A stretch of DNA of 64,000 nucleotides, taken from the NCBI RefSeq assembly GCF_000758545.1, contig NZ_CP009279.1, positions 5,642,001 to 5,706,000 of the forward strand. The letters run 5' to 3'. Under the pieces are notes generated by a model, which was not told the DNA's origin, ran no database searches, and saw only the letters and a program-made list of their open reading frames with translations. This DNA comes from Paenibacillus sp. FSL H7-0737. Its GTDB lineage: Bacteria > Bacillota > Bacilli > Paenibacillales > Paenibacillaceae. Both the position numbers and the translations under genes were made by a program. Positions 8,768 through 16,380 of this stretch are shown here, in pieces; the first letter of the stretch is position 1, and each line of letters starts with the position of its first letter.

Positions 8768-10720
8768 CTATGTCGCTGGCTCTTCATCCTTGAGCGCCTC
8801 AAGAATTTGACTAGCCAGCTTTTCGCCAATAGAAAGTGATTTAAAATCTTCTATGGAGGCTTCTTTAATTTTCTTTAGCGATCCGAAATGCTTAAGCAGC
8901 GCCTTGCGCCGCTTCTCGCCTATACCTGGTATGGAGTCCAGTTTAGAAGTAACCATGGACTTCCCACGTTGTTCACGGTGGAAGGTGATGGCGAATCTAT
9001 GCACCTCATCCTGAATCCGTTGCAACAGATAAAATTCCTGACTATCCCGAGCCAAAGCGACAGGTTCTGGCGGATCTCCAACCAAAAGCTGAGCCGTCTT
9101 ATGCTTATCATCCTTGACGAGACCACAGACCGGAATGAATAACCCCAGCTCGTTCTCCAGAATATCAATAGCTGAGGATATCTGCCCTTTACCACCATCG
9201 ACTACGATAAGATCTGGTATCGGCAGGTTCTCTTTCAGCACCCGTTCATACCGCCGCCGGATGACCTCGCGCATCGTTCCATAATCATCCGCACCCACCA
9301 CCGTACGAACCTTATATTTACGATACTCTTTTCGTGCGGGCTTGCCATCAATGAAGACAACCATCGCAGAAACCGGATTAGTCCCTTGAATATTCGAGTT
9401 ATCGAACGCCTCGATCCGGCTTAAGCGTTCGAGCCCCAAGCTCTCGCCTAAGCTCATTGCAGCACCAGAGGTACGTACTTCATCTCGTTCAATAAGCCGG
9501 AACTTCTCATCGATTGCGACTGTAGCATTTTGGCAGGCCATACCGACCATCTGCTTCTTGAGGCCACGCTGTGGCACTAGCACTTTGGTGCCGAGCCACT
9601 CCTGTAGAATAGAGGCGCCACCTGCAGCATCAACGACACCTGCTGCTGATGCTTCCGCAGCGGCCATTTCACGGGCCTCAACTTCTTCAGGCGATTCGGG
9701 GGTATCTTCCCCCTTTTGTAGATCTTCTTCGGCTGGAGTAGCAATGACAATCGCCGGTTTAGCTTCTTTATCAACCACTGCTTCCTCGTCAAGCACATCC
9801 GGCAGAAGAATCTCCTGCGGCAGAGCAGGATTATCACTGTAATACTGCGTCACATAAGACATAAAGTCACTGTAGGCTTCCCCATAGAACGGAAAGACAG
9901 AGGAGTGGCGCTGAATCATCTTCCCTTGTCTCATGTACAGAATCTGTACACACATCCATCCCTTGTCTACCGCATAACCAAATACGTCACGATCCTTAGT
10001 ATCTGTGGTGTTAATCTTTTGTTTCTCCATCAATGCATCAATATGGATAATCTGATCCCGCAGTTCCTTCGCCCGTTCAAAATATAATTCCTCAGCAGCT
10101 TCCTGCATCTTCTGCTGTAGATCCTTCTTAACCGCATCATGACCTCCGCTCAGAAAAGCAGCGATATCTTGCGTAATCTGCTCATACTCGGACTTCTGCA
10201 CTTCCTTCTCACACGGTGCCAAGCATTGGCCCATGTGATAGTAAAGACAGACTTCCTTTGGCATTACGCCACATTTACGGAGCGGATACATACGATCGAG
10301 GAGCTTTTTCGTTTGCTGTGCAGCATAACCATTAGGATAAGGGCCGAAATATTTTGCTTTATCTTTAATCACCCGGCGTGTGACTTCAAGCCGAGGGTGA
10401 GTTTCATTCGTTATTTTGATATAAGGAAATGTCTTATCGTCCTTCAGAAGTACGTTATAACGCGGCATATGCTTCTTAATCAGATTGCACTCGAGAATGA
10501 GCGCTTCCATGTTACTGGACGTAACAATATATTCGAAATCTGCAATATTAGCGACAAGCCGCTGAGTTTTACCATTATGACTGCCTGTAAAATAAGAGCG
10601 AACCCGGTTCTTAAGCACCTTCGCCTTACCCACATAAATAATGGTGCCTTCTTCATTCTTCATCAGATAGCACCCGGGCAGGTCGGGTAATAGAGCCAGT
10701 TTGTTGCGGATATTGTCCAA
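8768..10720 (-). CDS. uvrC: Excinuclease ABC subunit C
   Basis: 650-residue nucleotide-excision-repair nuclease that makes both incisions around UvrB-bound lesions. Order of domains: GIY-YIG nuclease (LPGCYLMKNEEGTIIYVGKAK, residues ~13-35), cysteine-bearing region (CLYYHMGQCLAPCEK), UVR domain near residue 210, RNase H-like C-terminal nuclease (EAFDNSNIQGTNPVSAMV, DLIVVDGGKGQ), and tandem helix-hairpin-helix (IPGIGEKRRKALLKHFGS). The TTG start follows GGAGGGG. It is longer than usual because of an acidic Ala/Glu-rich insertion at about residues 310-372. It lies downstream of trxA as in B. subtilis. Confidence 0.96.
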   Translation of the reverse strand: MDNIRNKLALLPDLPGCYLMKNEEGTIIYVGKAKVLKNRVRSYFTGSHNGKTQRLVANIADFEYIVTSSNMEALILECNLIKKHMPRYNVLLKDDKTFPYIKITNETHPRLEVTRRVIKDKAKYFGPYPNGYAAQQTKKLLDRMYPLRKCGVMPKEVCLYYHMGQCLAPCEKEVQKSEYEQITQDIAAFLSGGHDAVKKDLQQKMQEAAEELYFERAKELRDQIIHIDALMEKQKINTTDTKDRDVFGYAVDKGWMCVQILYMRQGKMIQRHSSVFPFYGEAYSDFMSYVTQYYSDNPALPQEILLPDVLDEEAVVDKEAKPAIVIATPAEEDLQKGEDTPESPEEVEAREMAAAEASAAGVVDAAGGASILQEWLGTKVLVPQRGLKKQMVGMACQNATVAIDEKFRLIERDEVRTSGAAMSLGESLGLERLSRIEAFDNSNIQGTNPVSAMVVFIDGKPARKEYRKYKVRTVVGADDYGTMREVIRRRYERVLKENLPIPDLIVVDGGKGQISSAIDILENELGLFIPVCGLVKDDKHKTAQLLVGDPPEPVALARDSQEFYLLQRIQDEVHRFAITFHREQRGKSMVTSKLDSIPGIGEKRRKALLKHFGSLKKIKEASIEDFKSLSIGEKLASQILEALKDEEPAT

Positions 10721-10772
10721 AATGATCCCCTCCAGCTAAATTGGACCCATAATTAATTGGCATTCAGCACAC

Positions 10773-10800
10773 AAAACGCCTCCGGAATGAACCGAAGGCG
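10773..10800 (-). terminator. Probable intrinsic terminator of trxA
   Basis: CGCCTTCGG and CCGGAGGCG pair (10777-10800) with a short U-run on the minus strand. The U-run is only four bases, so read-through into uvrC is possible. Confidence 0.55.
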
Positions 10801-10841
10801 CTGAGCGGCAGGGCCGAGGCCCGAACAGTAGCATTTAACAA

Positions 10842-11159
10842 TTATTGATGTTTAGCTACGATATTTTTCAGGGATTCTTTGGAGTTCAATCCCACAACTT
10901 TATCTACCGGTTGACCGTCTTTGAAGAAGATCAGGGTTGGGATACTCATCACGCCAAAACGGGAAGCCGTTTCCGGATTCTCATCCACATTCAATTTTGC
11001 AATCTTCACGCTGTCTCCCAGTTCTGCGGACAATTCGTCCAAGATTGGAGCAATCATCTTACAAGGACCACACCAAGGAGCCCAGAAGTCTACTACTACA
11101 GTACCTTGACCTTCCACTTCGTTACTGAAGGTTTGGTCAGACACGTTCACGATAGCCAT
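10842..11159 (-). CDS. trxA: Thioredoxin
   Basis: 105-residue cytosolic thioredoxin that reduces protein disulfides using thioredoxin reductase. The active site WCGPCK is at about residues 28-33, with the cis-proline loop MSIPT near residue 72 and the usual ending SLKNIVAKHQ. Length and motif are canonical. The ATG follows GAGGAACAAT. The trxA-uvrC order matches Bacillus. Confidence 0.97.
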   Translation of the reverse strand: MAIVNVSDQTFSNEVEGQGTVVVDFWAPWCGPCKMIAPILDELSAELGDSVKIAKLNVDENPETASRFGVMSIPTLIFFKDGQPVDKVVGLNSKESLKNIVAKHQ

Positions 11160-11388
11160 GATATTGTTCCTCCTCTAAAGTTTTACGAAACATTAATCCA
11201 CTCTAAACCAAAGCTTAGTTTATGGAAGCTGCTCCGAAAATATAAGTTAATAAATTGTTTCATGTAATATGATAACCAAATTACCACTTACCGACACAAT
11301 TCCAGTATAACATATCTTTAAGGGATATGTTATATATCACATACAATTATATTGCCCTCAAACTAATTTTATTTACGTTACTCTTTTC

Positions 11389-11418
11389 TTTACAATCTCC
11401 CCAGCCTTTCGGTATACT
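11389..11418 (+). promoter_or_regulatory. Candidate sigma-A promoter for the 51-residue membrane peptide
   Basis: TTTACA, an 18-bp spacer, and TATACT, 100 bp before the ATG at 11518. Confidence 0.5.
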
Positions 11419-11517
11419 CTAAGAAAGCGCATTAAATGTCAATGACTTATTTCATAATGGTCAACTCAATTTGCATCTTAACAATACAGGCATTGTCCCT
11501 GTAAGGAGGCAGAAGCT

Positions 11518-11673
11518 ATGGATGTCAACGCGCAAGCACGGGACCCACGAGAACATATCAACGAAGAACCCCGCAATGATCTAGGCGATTTAATGAATGG
11601 ATTTTTCGGAATGACTGCATTTATGACCGTTGTCTTTTTCGGCATGGTTATCATTAAGTTCATTTCGGAGTAA
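11518..11673 (+). CDS. Small single-pass membrane protein (51 residues, YqzM-like)
   Basis: Begins MDVNAQARDPREHINEEPRN, a charged head, then one hydrophobic segment (about residues 30-48: TAFMTVVFFGMVIIKFI) and ends SE. The ATG follows AAGGAGG with ideal spacing, and a strong terminator follows 22 bp after the stop. The layout (acidic head, one helix) resembles the small YqzM family of Bacillus, but I am not sure of the assignment and the function is unknown. Confidence 0.75.
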   Translation: MDVNAQARDPREHINEEPRNDLGDLMNGFFGMTAFMTVVFFGMVIIKFISE

Positions 11674-11694
11674 GGGAATCATCGCAATATAAAC

Positions 11695-11747
11695 AGAAGC
11701 CGTCTCAAAAGTAGTGAATGCTACTTAGGGGGCGGCTTCTTTTTTTG
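11695..11747 (+). terminator. Intrinsic terminator after the small membrane protein gene
   Basis: AGAAGCCG pairs with CGGCTTCT, with an inner AAGTAG/CTACTT stem, followed by a long T-run. Confidence 0.88.
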
Positions 11748-11759
11748 AGAGTAAATAAG

Positions 11760-11807
11760 AAAAAAACAGAGAGCAACGATCCTCCAATAAAAGGAGAATC
11801 GCTGCTC
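11760..11807 (-). terminator. Intrinsic terminator of dnaB-dnaI
   Basis: On the minus strand GAGCAGCGATTCTCC pairs imperfectly with GGAGGATCGTTGCTC (11771-11807), followed by a U-run. It lies 33 bp after the dnaI stop. Confidence 0.8.
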
Positions 11808-11839
11808 TTTTGAATGTTACGGTTATGAATATTTCGAGT

Positions 11840-12796
11840 TTATCTAATCGTCCCCCGTTGATTCTCCCCATGCAGTGGAATGACATCCACAAAAGGAGCA
11901 ATACGATCCATCAAACGTTGACCTTTATAAATCTCCTCGCCATCCTTGCTCGTAAAGCTAAGATGTTTCTCCAAACCATCGAGCGGATAATTTGAGGTAT
12001 AGAAGGTTGGCTTACGGTTCATCCGATAATTCAGAATCGCACCAAGCACATGATCACGCGCCCATGGATTCAAGTTCTCCGCACCAATATCATCAAAAAT
12101 AAGTAAATCGCAATTTTTCAACGTATCTACGGTTTCCTTCATCTTCTGGCCGTCCATCATGATCGACTTCAAATCCTCGATAAAATCTGGCATATATACG
12201 ATAACTCCAGTATAGCCGGCAACAGCAAGCTCATGAAGCAAGTAACACATCAGAAATGTTTTGCCTGTTCCGAAAGTCCCATGTAAATAAATCCCGCGCG
12301 AGGTCAGACCCTCTTCTTTAACACTCGTGATATAATCAAATATTTTATTAACCGCTGAGACCCGGCGTGGATCCTTGCCCATAATATCTATTTCATCATA
12401 ACCGCCATTGAGCACACGCTCGTCCACATAAAAGCTACGGATACGTTTGCGGATGCTATCCTGATTATCCTGTGCCACTTTAAGCCGGCATGCCGTCTTG
12501 CGCTCATATAAGTCCGCCGAACCATTCACGCTCTCGACCGTAAGTTTGCTAAAGTGACCAGGGAAATCATTCGGACATTTCTCTAGACCCGGACAGTTCG
12601 CACAGTGGCGGCTTTCCTCTACATATTGATACAGGCGGCTCATATGAAGCCGCAGTCGCGAATCATCTAACTCAGGATGTTCAGACTGTAATGCCTTCAC
12701 AAGCGGATGATTGAATAACTCCTGTTCAAGATCGCGTTGACGCTGCCGTAGAGTTGGATTGTTAATCGAACGAAGCACATCGCCCATAGACTCCAT
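11840..12796 (-). CDS. dnaI: Primosomal protein DnaI (helicase loader)
   Basis: 318-residue AAA+ ATPase that loads the replicative helicase DnaC at oriC and at restart sites. It has an N-terminal zinc-binding domain (CANCPGLEKCPNDF near residue 80), Walker A GTFGTGKTF (~residue 170), Walker B LLIFDDIGAEN, and a sensor region (FYTSNYP). The length is normal for DnaI (~311). The ATG follows GAGAGGTGG. It lies 18 bp after dnaB, as in B. subtilis. Confidence 0.95.
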   Translation of the reverse strand: MESMGDVLRSINNPTLRQRQRDLEQELFNHPLVKALQSEHPELDDSRLRLHMSRLYQYVEESRHCANCPGLEKCPNDFPGHFSKLTVESVNGSADLYERKTACRLKVAQDNQDSIRKRIRSFYVDERVLNGGYDEIDIMGKDPRRVSAVNKIFDYITSVKEEGLTSRGIYLHGTFGTGKTFLMCYLLHELAVAGYTGVIVYMPDFIEDLKSIMMDGQKMKETVDTLKNCDLLIFDDIGAENLNPWARDHVLGAILNYRMNRKPTFYTSNYPLDGLEKHLSFTSKDGEEIYKGQRLMDRIAPFVDVIPLHGENQRGTIR

Positions 12797-12814
12797 AGTT
12801 CCACCTCTCTTTCA

Positions 12815-14353
12815 TTACGGCGCTTGGGAAACGCCTTTTTTCTTGTTGGCTTTAATTTCTGCCGCTTTCTTCATCATCGCCGCGAATTCCTCTTCCGATA
12901 CCGTTCCGGCACTTCCATCGTCCAGCACAATCGGAATTTCCGGTTTAGCGGATCGACCTGTATTTTTAGCATATGAACGTGATCGAGATCCTGCCGCCGT
13001 GTTAGTTGTAGCTCCCTTGCCTTTCACTTTGGACTGATCCCTGATATATTTTACAGCCTTTTCGTAGGTGTTCACCTGTTTAACCAGCATATTGGAAGCG
13101 ATAGCCTCCACAAAATTGCGGTTCATTCGCTGTTCTCCACCTGAGGCTACCATAGTCATTAAGTAATGAATAAGTACATTGATTACTTCACCGCTTAGCT
13201 TATAGTTCAAATCTATTTTCTCGAACATATCCATCAAATGACTGGGTACTGCACCTGGGAAAAAAGTTTGAAGCAGCCGCGTATAAGGTTCGTTCCGCAG
13301 CATCATATTATATTGGTGGATGTCACATTTGGACAAAAATTGTGGTGGTACTTCTACATAATACTCCATCTCTACAGATTGCTCCGGTGGTGCTATAGAA
13401 TCATCATTCTCTTCAGAGGCACTGGAACGGATGGAAACAACCTTAGCAGCAGCAACTTCACGCTTTTCTTGTCGTTTCATATCCTGCCTGAAATGCTGGC
13501 TCGCTTTATATTGCAGTGCATCCAGAATAACCTCGCCATCCGGTGAGAACACGCCATCTTCATCCAGCAGACGACATAAATCCTGCGGACTGAGTTCGTA
13601 CTTATGAGCTACATAGTTAATAACACCCATTTGAGTATGGTCAAAACGCAGTTTTTCTACATGAGCCCGGTTCACGGATTCCCTTGGAAAACGCAAAATA
13701 ATATCACTATATCCAATCGCTTGTTCTCCAGATTCACGCATACCAGGCTGACGCACAGTGGCTACTTCTGCAAGTGCCTGCTCCAGCTCATAATCAATGA
13801 CATGTGTATTAAGTTGAAAAATATCATAAAAAGGCACGGAGATATTCTCTTTGCCTATGGATCTGCGACTCCATTCTTCTGGCTCTCGATTCCAGAATTG
13901 TTCCCGTAAGGACAGCACAGCAAATTTGCCGATTTTATCGCGTAACAGCAACGTCAAATGCTGAGTGGCAAAAAAGTCAGCTGGCGATAGCGGCGGCATA
14001 AGCTCATATTCATATAAGTAATCATCGGTTTCCGGCACATAGATTCGACAGGTCTGTAGCAGACCTACCGCTTCTAACCGGGAAGCCTGATCTATTAAAT
14101 ATTTGCGGCCTTTCTCATTTGGTTCAACGCCTAGCGTCATAAATAATCTGCGCTGTTGCTCCACTCCAGAATAGCCAATGCTATCTGCTGGTACATGTTC
14201 AACCAGCAAGCGATAGAAACTGATTGCAAAAGCTCCTACCATAGGCTGATACACAGAGCTAAGCATACGTCCATCTATAACACTAAGACCAAATTCGCGG
14301 GAAACGCAGTACCGATGATGTTCGGTGAAATGATGTAAGTTACTCATGCGCAT
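12815..14353 (-). CDS. dnaB: Replication initiation and membrane attachment protein DnaB
   Basis: 512-residue Firmicute DnaB (not the helicase), which with DnaD and DnaI loads the helicase at the origin. It shows an N-terminal winged-helix region (LSVIDGRMLSSVYQPMVGA) and C-terminal DnaB/DnaD domains (MFEKIDLNYKLSGEVINVLIHYLM; EAIASNMLVKQVNTYEKAVKYI). A low-complexity Ser/Arg/Lys linker precedes the C-terminus. The ATG follows a GGGGG run. It is the first gene of dnaB-dnaI; nrdR, which precedes it in Bacillus, is not here. Confidence 0.93.
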   Translation of the reverse strand: MRMSNLHHFTEHHRYCVSREFGLSVIDGRMLSSVYQPMVGAFAISFYRLLVEHVPADSIGYSGVEQQRRLFMTLGVEPNEKGRKYLIDQASRLEAVGLLQTCRIYVPETDDYLYEYELMPPLSPADFFATQHLTLLLRDKIGKFAVLSLREQFWNREPEEWSRRSIGKENISVPFYDIFQLNTHVIDYELEQALAEVATVRQPGMRESGEQAIGYSDIILRFPRESVNRAHVEKLRFDHTQMGVINYVAHKYELSPQDLCRLLDEDGVFSPDGEVILDALQYKASQHFRQDMKRQEKREVAAAKVVSIRSSASEENDDSIAPPEQSVEMEYYVEVPPQFLSKCDIHQYNMMLRNEPYTRLLQTFFPGAVPSHLMDMFEKIDLNYKLSGEVINVLIHYLMTMVASGGEQRMNRNFVEAIASNMLVKQVNTYEKAVKYIRDQSKVKGKGATTNTAAGSRSRSYAKNTGRSAKPEIPIVLDDGSAGTVSEEEFAAMMKKAAEIKANKKKGVSQAP

Positions 14354-14642
14354 CTACGGATACCCCCTTGTTTTCACGAATTCATACAGGATTCTATTCT
14401 ATCATAAAAAACGTCGCCGGAAATGTAAATAAACTACCAATTCCGACTCTTTTCGCTATAATCAGCTTTTTCATACGATTATCTACCTCTATTAAACAAG
14501 AAGAAACGGCTTCACTGTCCTCTGGAAGAGGAAGGTTCCGTTTCTCGCTGAATTTCAAAATGATTCTTAGCGTAGAACTAAAAGCTTATATGTTCAAAAA
14601 AACGACTCTCACATCAGAGCCGCAGGTCTTCCGATTAAATCT
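14354..14642. other. Intergenic region with hairpins, no gene
   Basis: About 290 bp between dnaB and the yuiB-like gene. It holds a large imperfect hairpin (GAAACGG ... CCGTTTC, ~14500-14543) and the terminator at 14596-14622. A 92-codon plus-strand frame crossing it is not supported as a gene. Confidence 0.6.
14596..14622 (-). terminator. Intrinsic terminator of the yuiB-like gene
   Basis: On the minus strand CGGCTCT pairs with GAGAGTCG across a short loop, followed by seven Ts. It lies 20 bp after the stop. Confidence 0.75.
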
Positions 14643-14939
14643 TTAAAACATCTTGTAACCGCCAAAGCGCAGTTTTTGAATGGTCCATCCACTCAATATA
14701 GCACCTGCAAGACCAGCGACACCAGTTAAGTAATCAACAAAGTGGAAACTGGAGAGATGCTCCCAGAGCGACATCGCGCTTCTATCCCAAATGGAATAGA
14801 CTACGACGGGTAGAATAATAAGTACGAATAGATAAGCGGGAAACCAGGTTGTCTTCATTAACATGTTAAGAATAAATCCAATACCAAACATCATCACAAA
14901 GAATAAAACGGTTAGGATAAACACTGGAATAAACCCCAT
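14643..14939 (-). CDS. YuiB-like small membrane protein
   Basis: 98 residues with three hydrophobic stretches: FIPVFILTVLFFVMMFGIGF, a central segment ending ILPVVVYSIW, and a C-terminal LTGVAGLAGAILSGW. The FGIGFILNMLMKTTW stretch resembles B. subtilis YuiB. The neighbourhood (NADH dehydrogenase-like yumB and yumC nearby) agrees. The frame is open to a GTG at 14975; the ATG at 14939 fits the family better but its ribosome site (AAAGGGG) is far, so the start is uncertain. Function unknown. Confidence 0.7.
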   Translation of the reverse strand: MGFIPVFILTVLFFVMMFGIGFILNMLMKTTWFPAYLFVLIILPVVVYSIWDRSAMSLWEHLSSFHFVDYLTGVAGLAGAILSGWTIQKLRFGGYKMF

Positions 14940-15076
14940 CTTACCGTCACTACCCCTTTCTATAAAGAAGCGCACATCTTATACGAGCTAGTAGTAAGTT
15001 TACTAGAAAAAATGTCACGAAGCAATGAACTTTATTCAAAATCAGGTCTAATTCTCTTACATCGGAATGTCATCAT

Positions 15077-15106
15077 TTGCTCTAAGCAACTTGATTGCGA
15101 TACAAT
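15077..15106 (+). promoter_or_regulatory. Candidate sigma-A promoter of hemQ
   Basis: TTGCTC, an 18-bp spacer, and TACAAT. Transcription from here would place the whole tandem repeat at 15160-15271 in the hemQ leader. Confidence 0.5.
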
Positions 15107-15159
15107 GCATATAGATTAATAAATCATACATAGTCTATGATGCAGGAGCTTCGTAGCTA

Positions 15160-15271
15160 GTTTTACGCGACGTTATTTCAAGCGGAGCCTATGCTTCGTA
15201 AAACAAAGCGTATGCTTCCGATGTTAGTTTTACGCGATGTTATTTCAAGCGGAGCCTATGCTTCGTAAAAC
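15160..15271 (+). repeat. Two tandem 45-bp hairpin repeats in the hemQ leader
   Basis: Units at 15160-15204 and 15227-15271 are identical except for one base (ACGCGAC versus ACGCGAT). Each begins GTTTTACG and ends CGTAAAAC, so each can fold on itself, with an inner AAGC/GCTT stem. The 22-bp spacer contains another AAGCGTATGCTT dyad. The second unit ends 18 bp before the hemQ ATG, next to its ribosome binding site. It looks like a dispersed palindromic intergenic repeat. Confidence 0.85.
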
Positions 15272-15288
15272 TTTTAAGGAGTGAGATC

Positions 15289-16041
15289 ATGAACGAAGCC
15301 GCTATGACACTGGAAGGCTGGTATGCATTGCATGACTTCCGCTCACTGAACTGGACCGCATGGACGGCAGCAGATGATGAAGAACGTGCCGTTGCTCTGG
15401 AAGAATTACATGCTTTTATGCAAGAATGGAGTCCTGTCGAAGAAGCCAAACAAGGCAGCTCCGCGGTATATTCCATCGTTGGCCAGAAGGCCGATTTCGT
15501 AATGATGTTCTTGCGCGAAAGCTTGGAAGATCTGAACCAGCTTGAGACGGCCTTTAACAAAATCGCTTTTGCTCAATATACAACTAAAGCCTATTCCTAC
15601 GTAAGTATTGTTGAATTAAGCAATTACCTTGCGGGGGGCAGCGATGGTAGTGATCCTATGCAGAATCCGCATGTTATCGCACGTCTAAAACCTGTTTTGC
15701 CGCAAGCGAAGCATATTTGCTTCTACCCAATGAACAAGAAACGCGAGCTCGCCGATAACTGGTATATGCTTGATATGGATAAACGTCGGGAGCTGATGGC
15801 TTCTCACGGATTAATCGGACGTGGTTATGCGGGTAAGGTGAAACAAATTATTACCGGCTCCGTAGGTTTTGATGATTGGGAATGGGGCGTAACCCTGTTC
15901 GCTGAAGATCCGCTGCAATTCAAGAAGCTGGTTTACGAAATGCGCTTTGATGAAGTCAGTGCTCGCTACGGCGAATTCGGACCTTTCTATGTCGGCAACC
16001 TGCTGACTGAGGATTCTTTTGAAGAAATGCTTAAATTGTAA
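15289..16041 (+). CDS. hemQ: Coproheme decarboxylase (heme-forming, chlorite dismutase family)
   Basis: 250-residue soluble enzyme that completes the coproporphyrin-dependent haem pathway of Gram-positives by decarboxylating coproheme with peroxide. Family landmarks: GWYALHDFRSLNW at the N-terminus, YSYVSIVELSNY, FYPMNKKRELADNWYMLDMDKRRELM (carrying the catalytic tyrosine), and the haem-ligand histidine in MASHGLIGRGYAGKVKQIITGS. The length matches HemQ (~250). The ATG follows AAGGAGTG. Single gene, supplying haem for the b- and a-type cytochromes encoded around it. Confidence 0.95.
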   Translation: MNEAAMTLEGWYALHDFRSLNWTAWTAADDEERAVALEELHAFMQEWSPVEEAKQGSSAVYSIVGQKADFVMMFLRESLEDLNQLETAFNKIAFAQYTTKAYSYVSIVELSNYLAGGSDGSDPMQNPHVIARLKPVLPQAKHICFYPMNKKRELADNWYMLDMDKRRELMASHGLIGRGYAGKVKQIITGSVGFDDWEWGVTLFAEDPLQFKKLVYEMRFDEVSARYGEFGPFYVGNLLTEDSFEEMLKL

Positions 16042-16051
16042 TTGTAATAAC

Positions 16052-16095
16052 AAAAAGGGTGAGTCTCCAGATCTTTATGGAGACTCACCCTTTTT
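16052..16095. terminator. Bidirectional intrinsic terminator
   Basis: GGGTGAGTCTCC and GGAGACTCACCC (16057-16090) form a 12-bp perfect stem with A- and T-runs outside. It serves convergent hemQ and the 92-residue gene. Confidence 0.92.
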
Positions 16096-16100
16096 AAATG

Positions 16101-16379
16101 CTATAACGAAGTTCCTGCTTCCTCATCCTCTTCGCTGTCATCTTCATCATCACGCAGACTTTCCAAATATTCAGCCGTAGCCCTGTCACGCGCTCGCCCT
16201 TTTTCCTTTAAGCGTTCAATGCCAGGGAGAATGAGCAGATCAATTTCCTTTTGAACAACATACGCTAGATCGTACTGATTCTGATCCTCAAGATAAGATC
16301 CAACCTCAATCAGTCCGTTATATCGGTCCAATTCTTCTCGGGTCAGCAATCCACGCACCTGCACGCTGCAGTGACGCAT
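16101..16379 (-). CDS. Hypothetical acidic protein, cotranscribed with ndh
   Basis: 92 residues, soluble, not recognised. The body (LLTREELDRYNGLIEVGSYL ... YDLAYVVQKEIDLLILPGIERLKEKG) looks all-helical, and the C-terminus is a run of Asp/Glu (DDEDDSEEDEEAG). The ATG is one base after the ndh stop (TAAGATG), so the two are translationally linked. The ribosome site would be AAAGGAAG inside the ndh end. It may act with or on the NADH dehydrogenase, but nothing in the sequence shows how. Confidence 0.8.
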   Translation of the reverse strand: MRHCSVQVRGLLTREELDRYNGLIEVGSYLEDQNQYDLAYVVQKEIDLLILPGIERLKEKGRARDRATAEYLESLRDDEDDSEEDEEAGTSL

Positions 16380-16380
16380 C

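Noticed and set aside
10139..10690. 183-codon plus-strand frame
   Set aside because: Antisense shadow of uvrC, whose protein is fully conserved on the other strand.
14368..14646. 92-codon plus-strand frame between dnaB and the yuiB-like gene
   Set aside because: No good ribosome site, it runs through two hairpins including a terminator, and the composition (Lys/Ser/Thr-rich, no domain) looks random.
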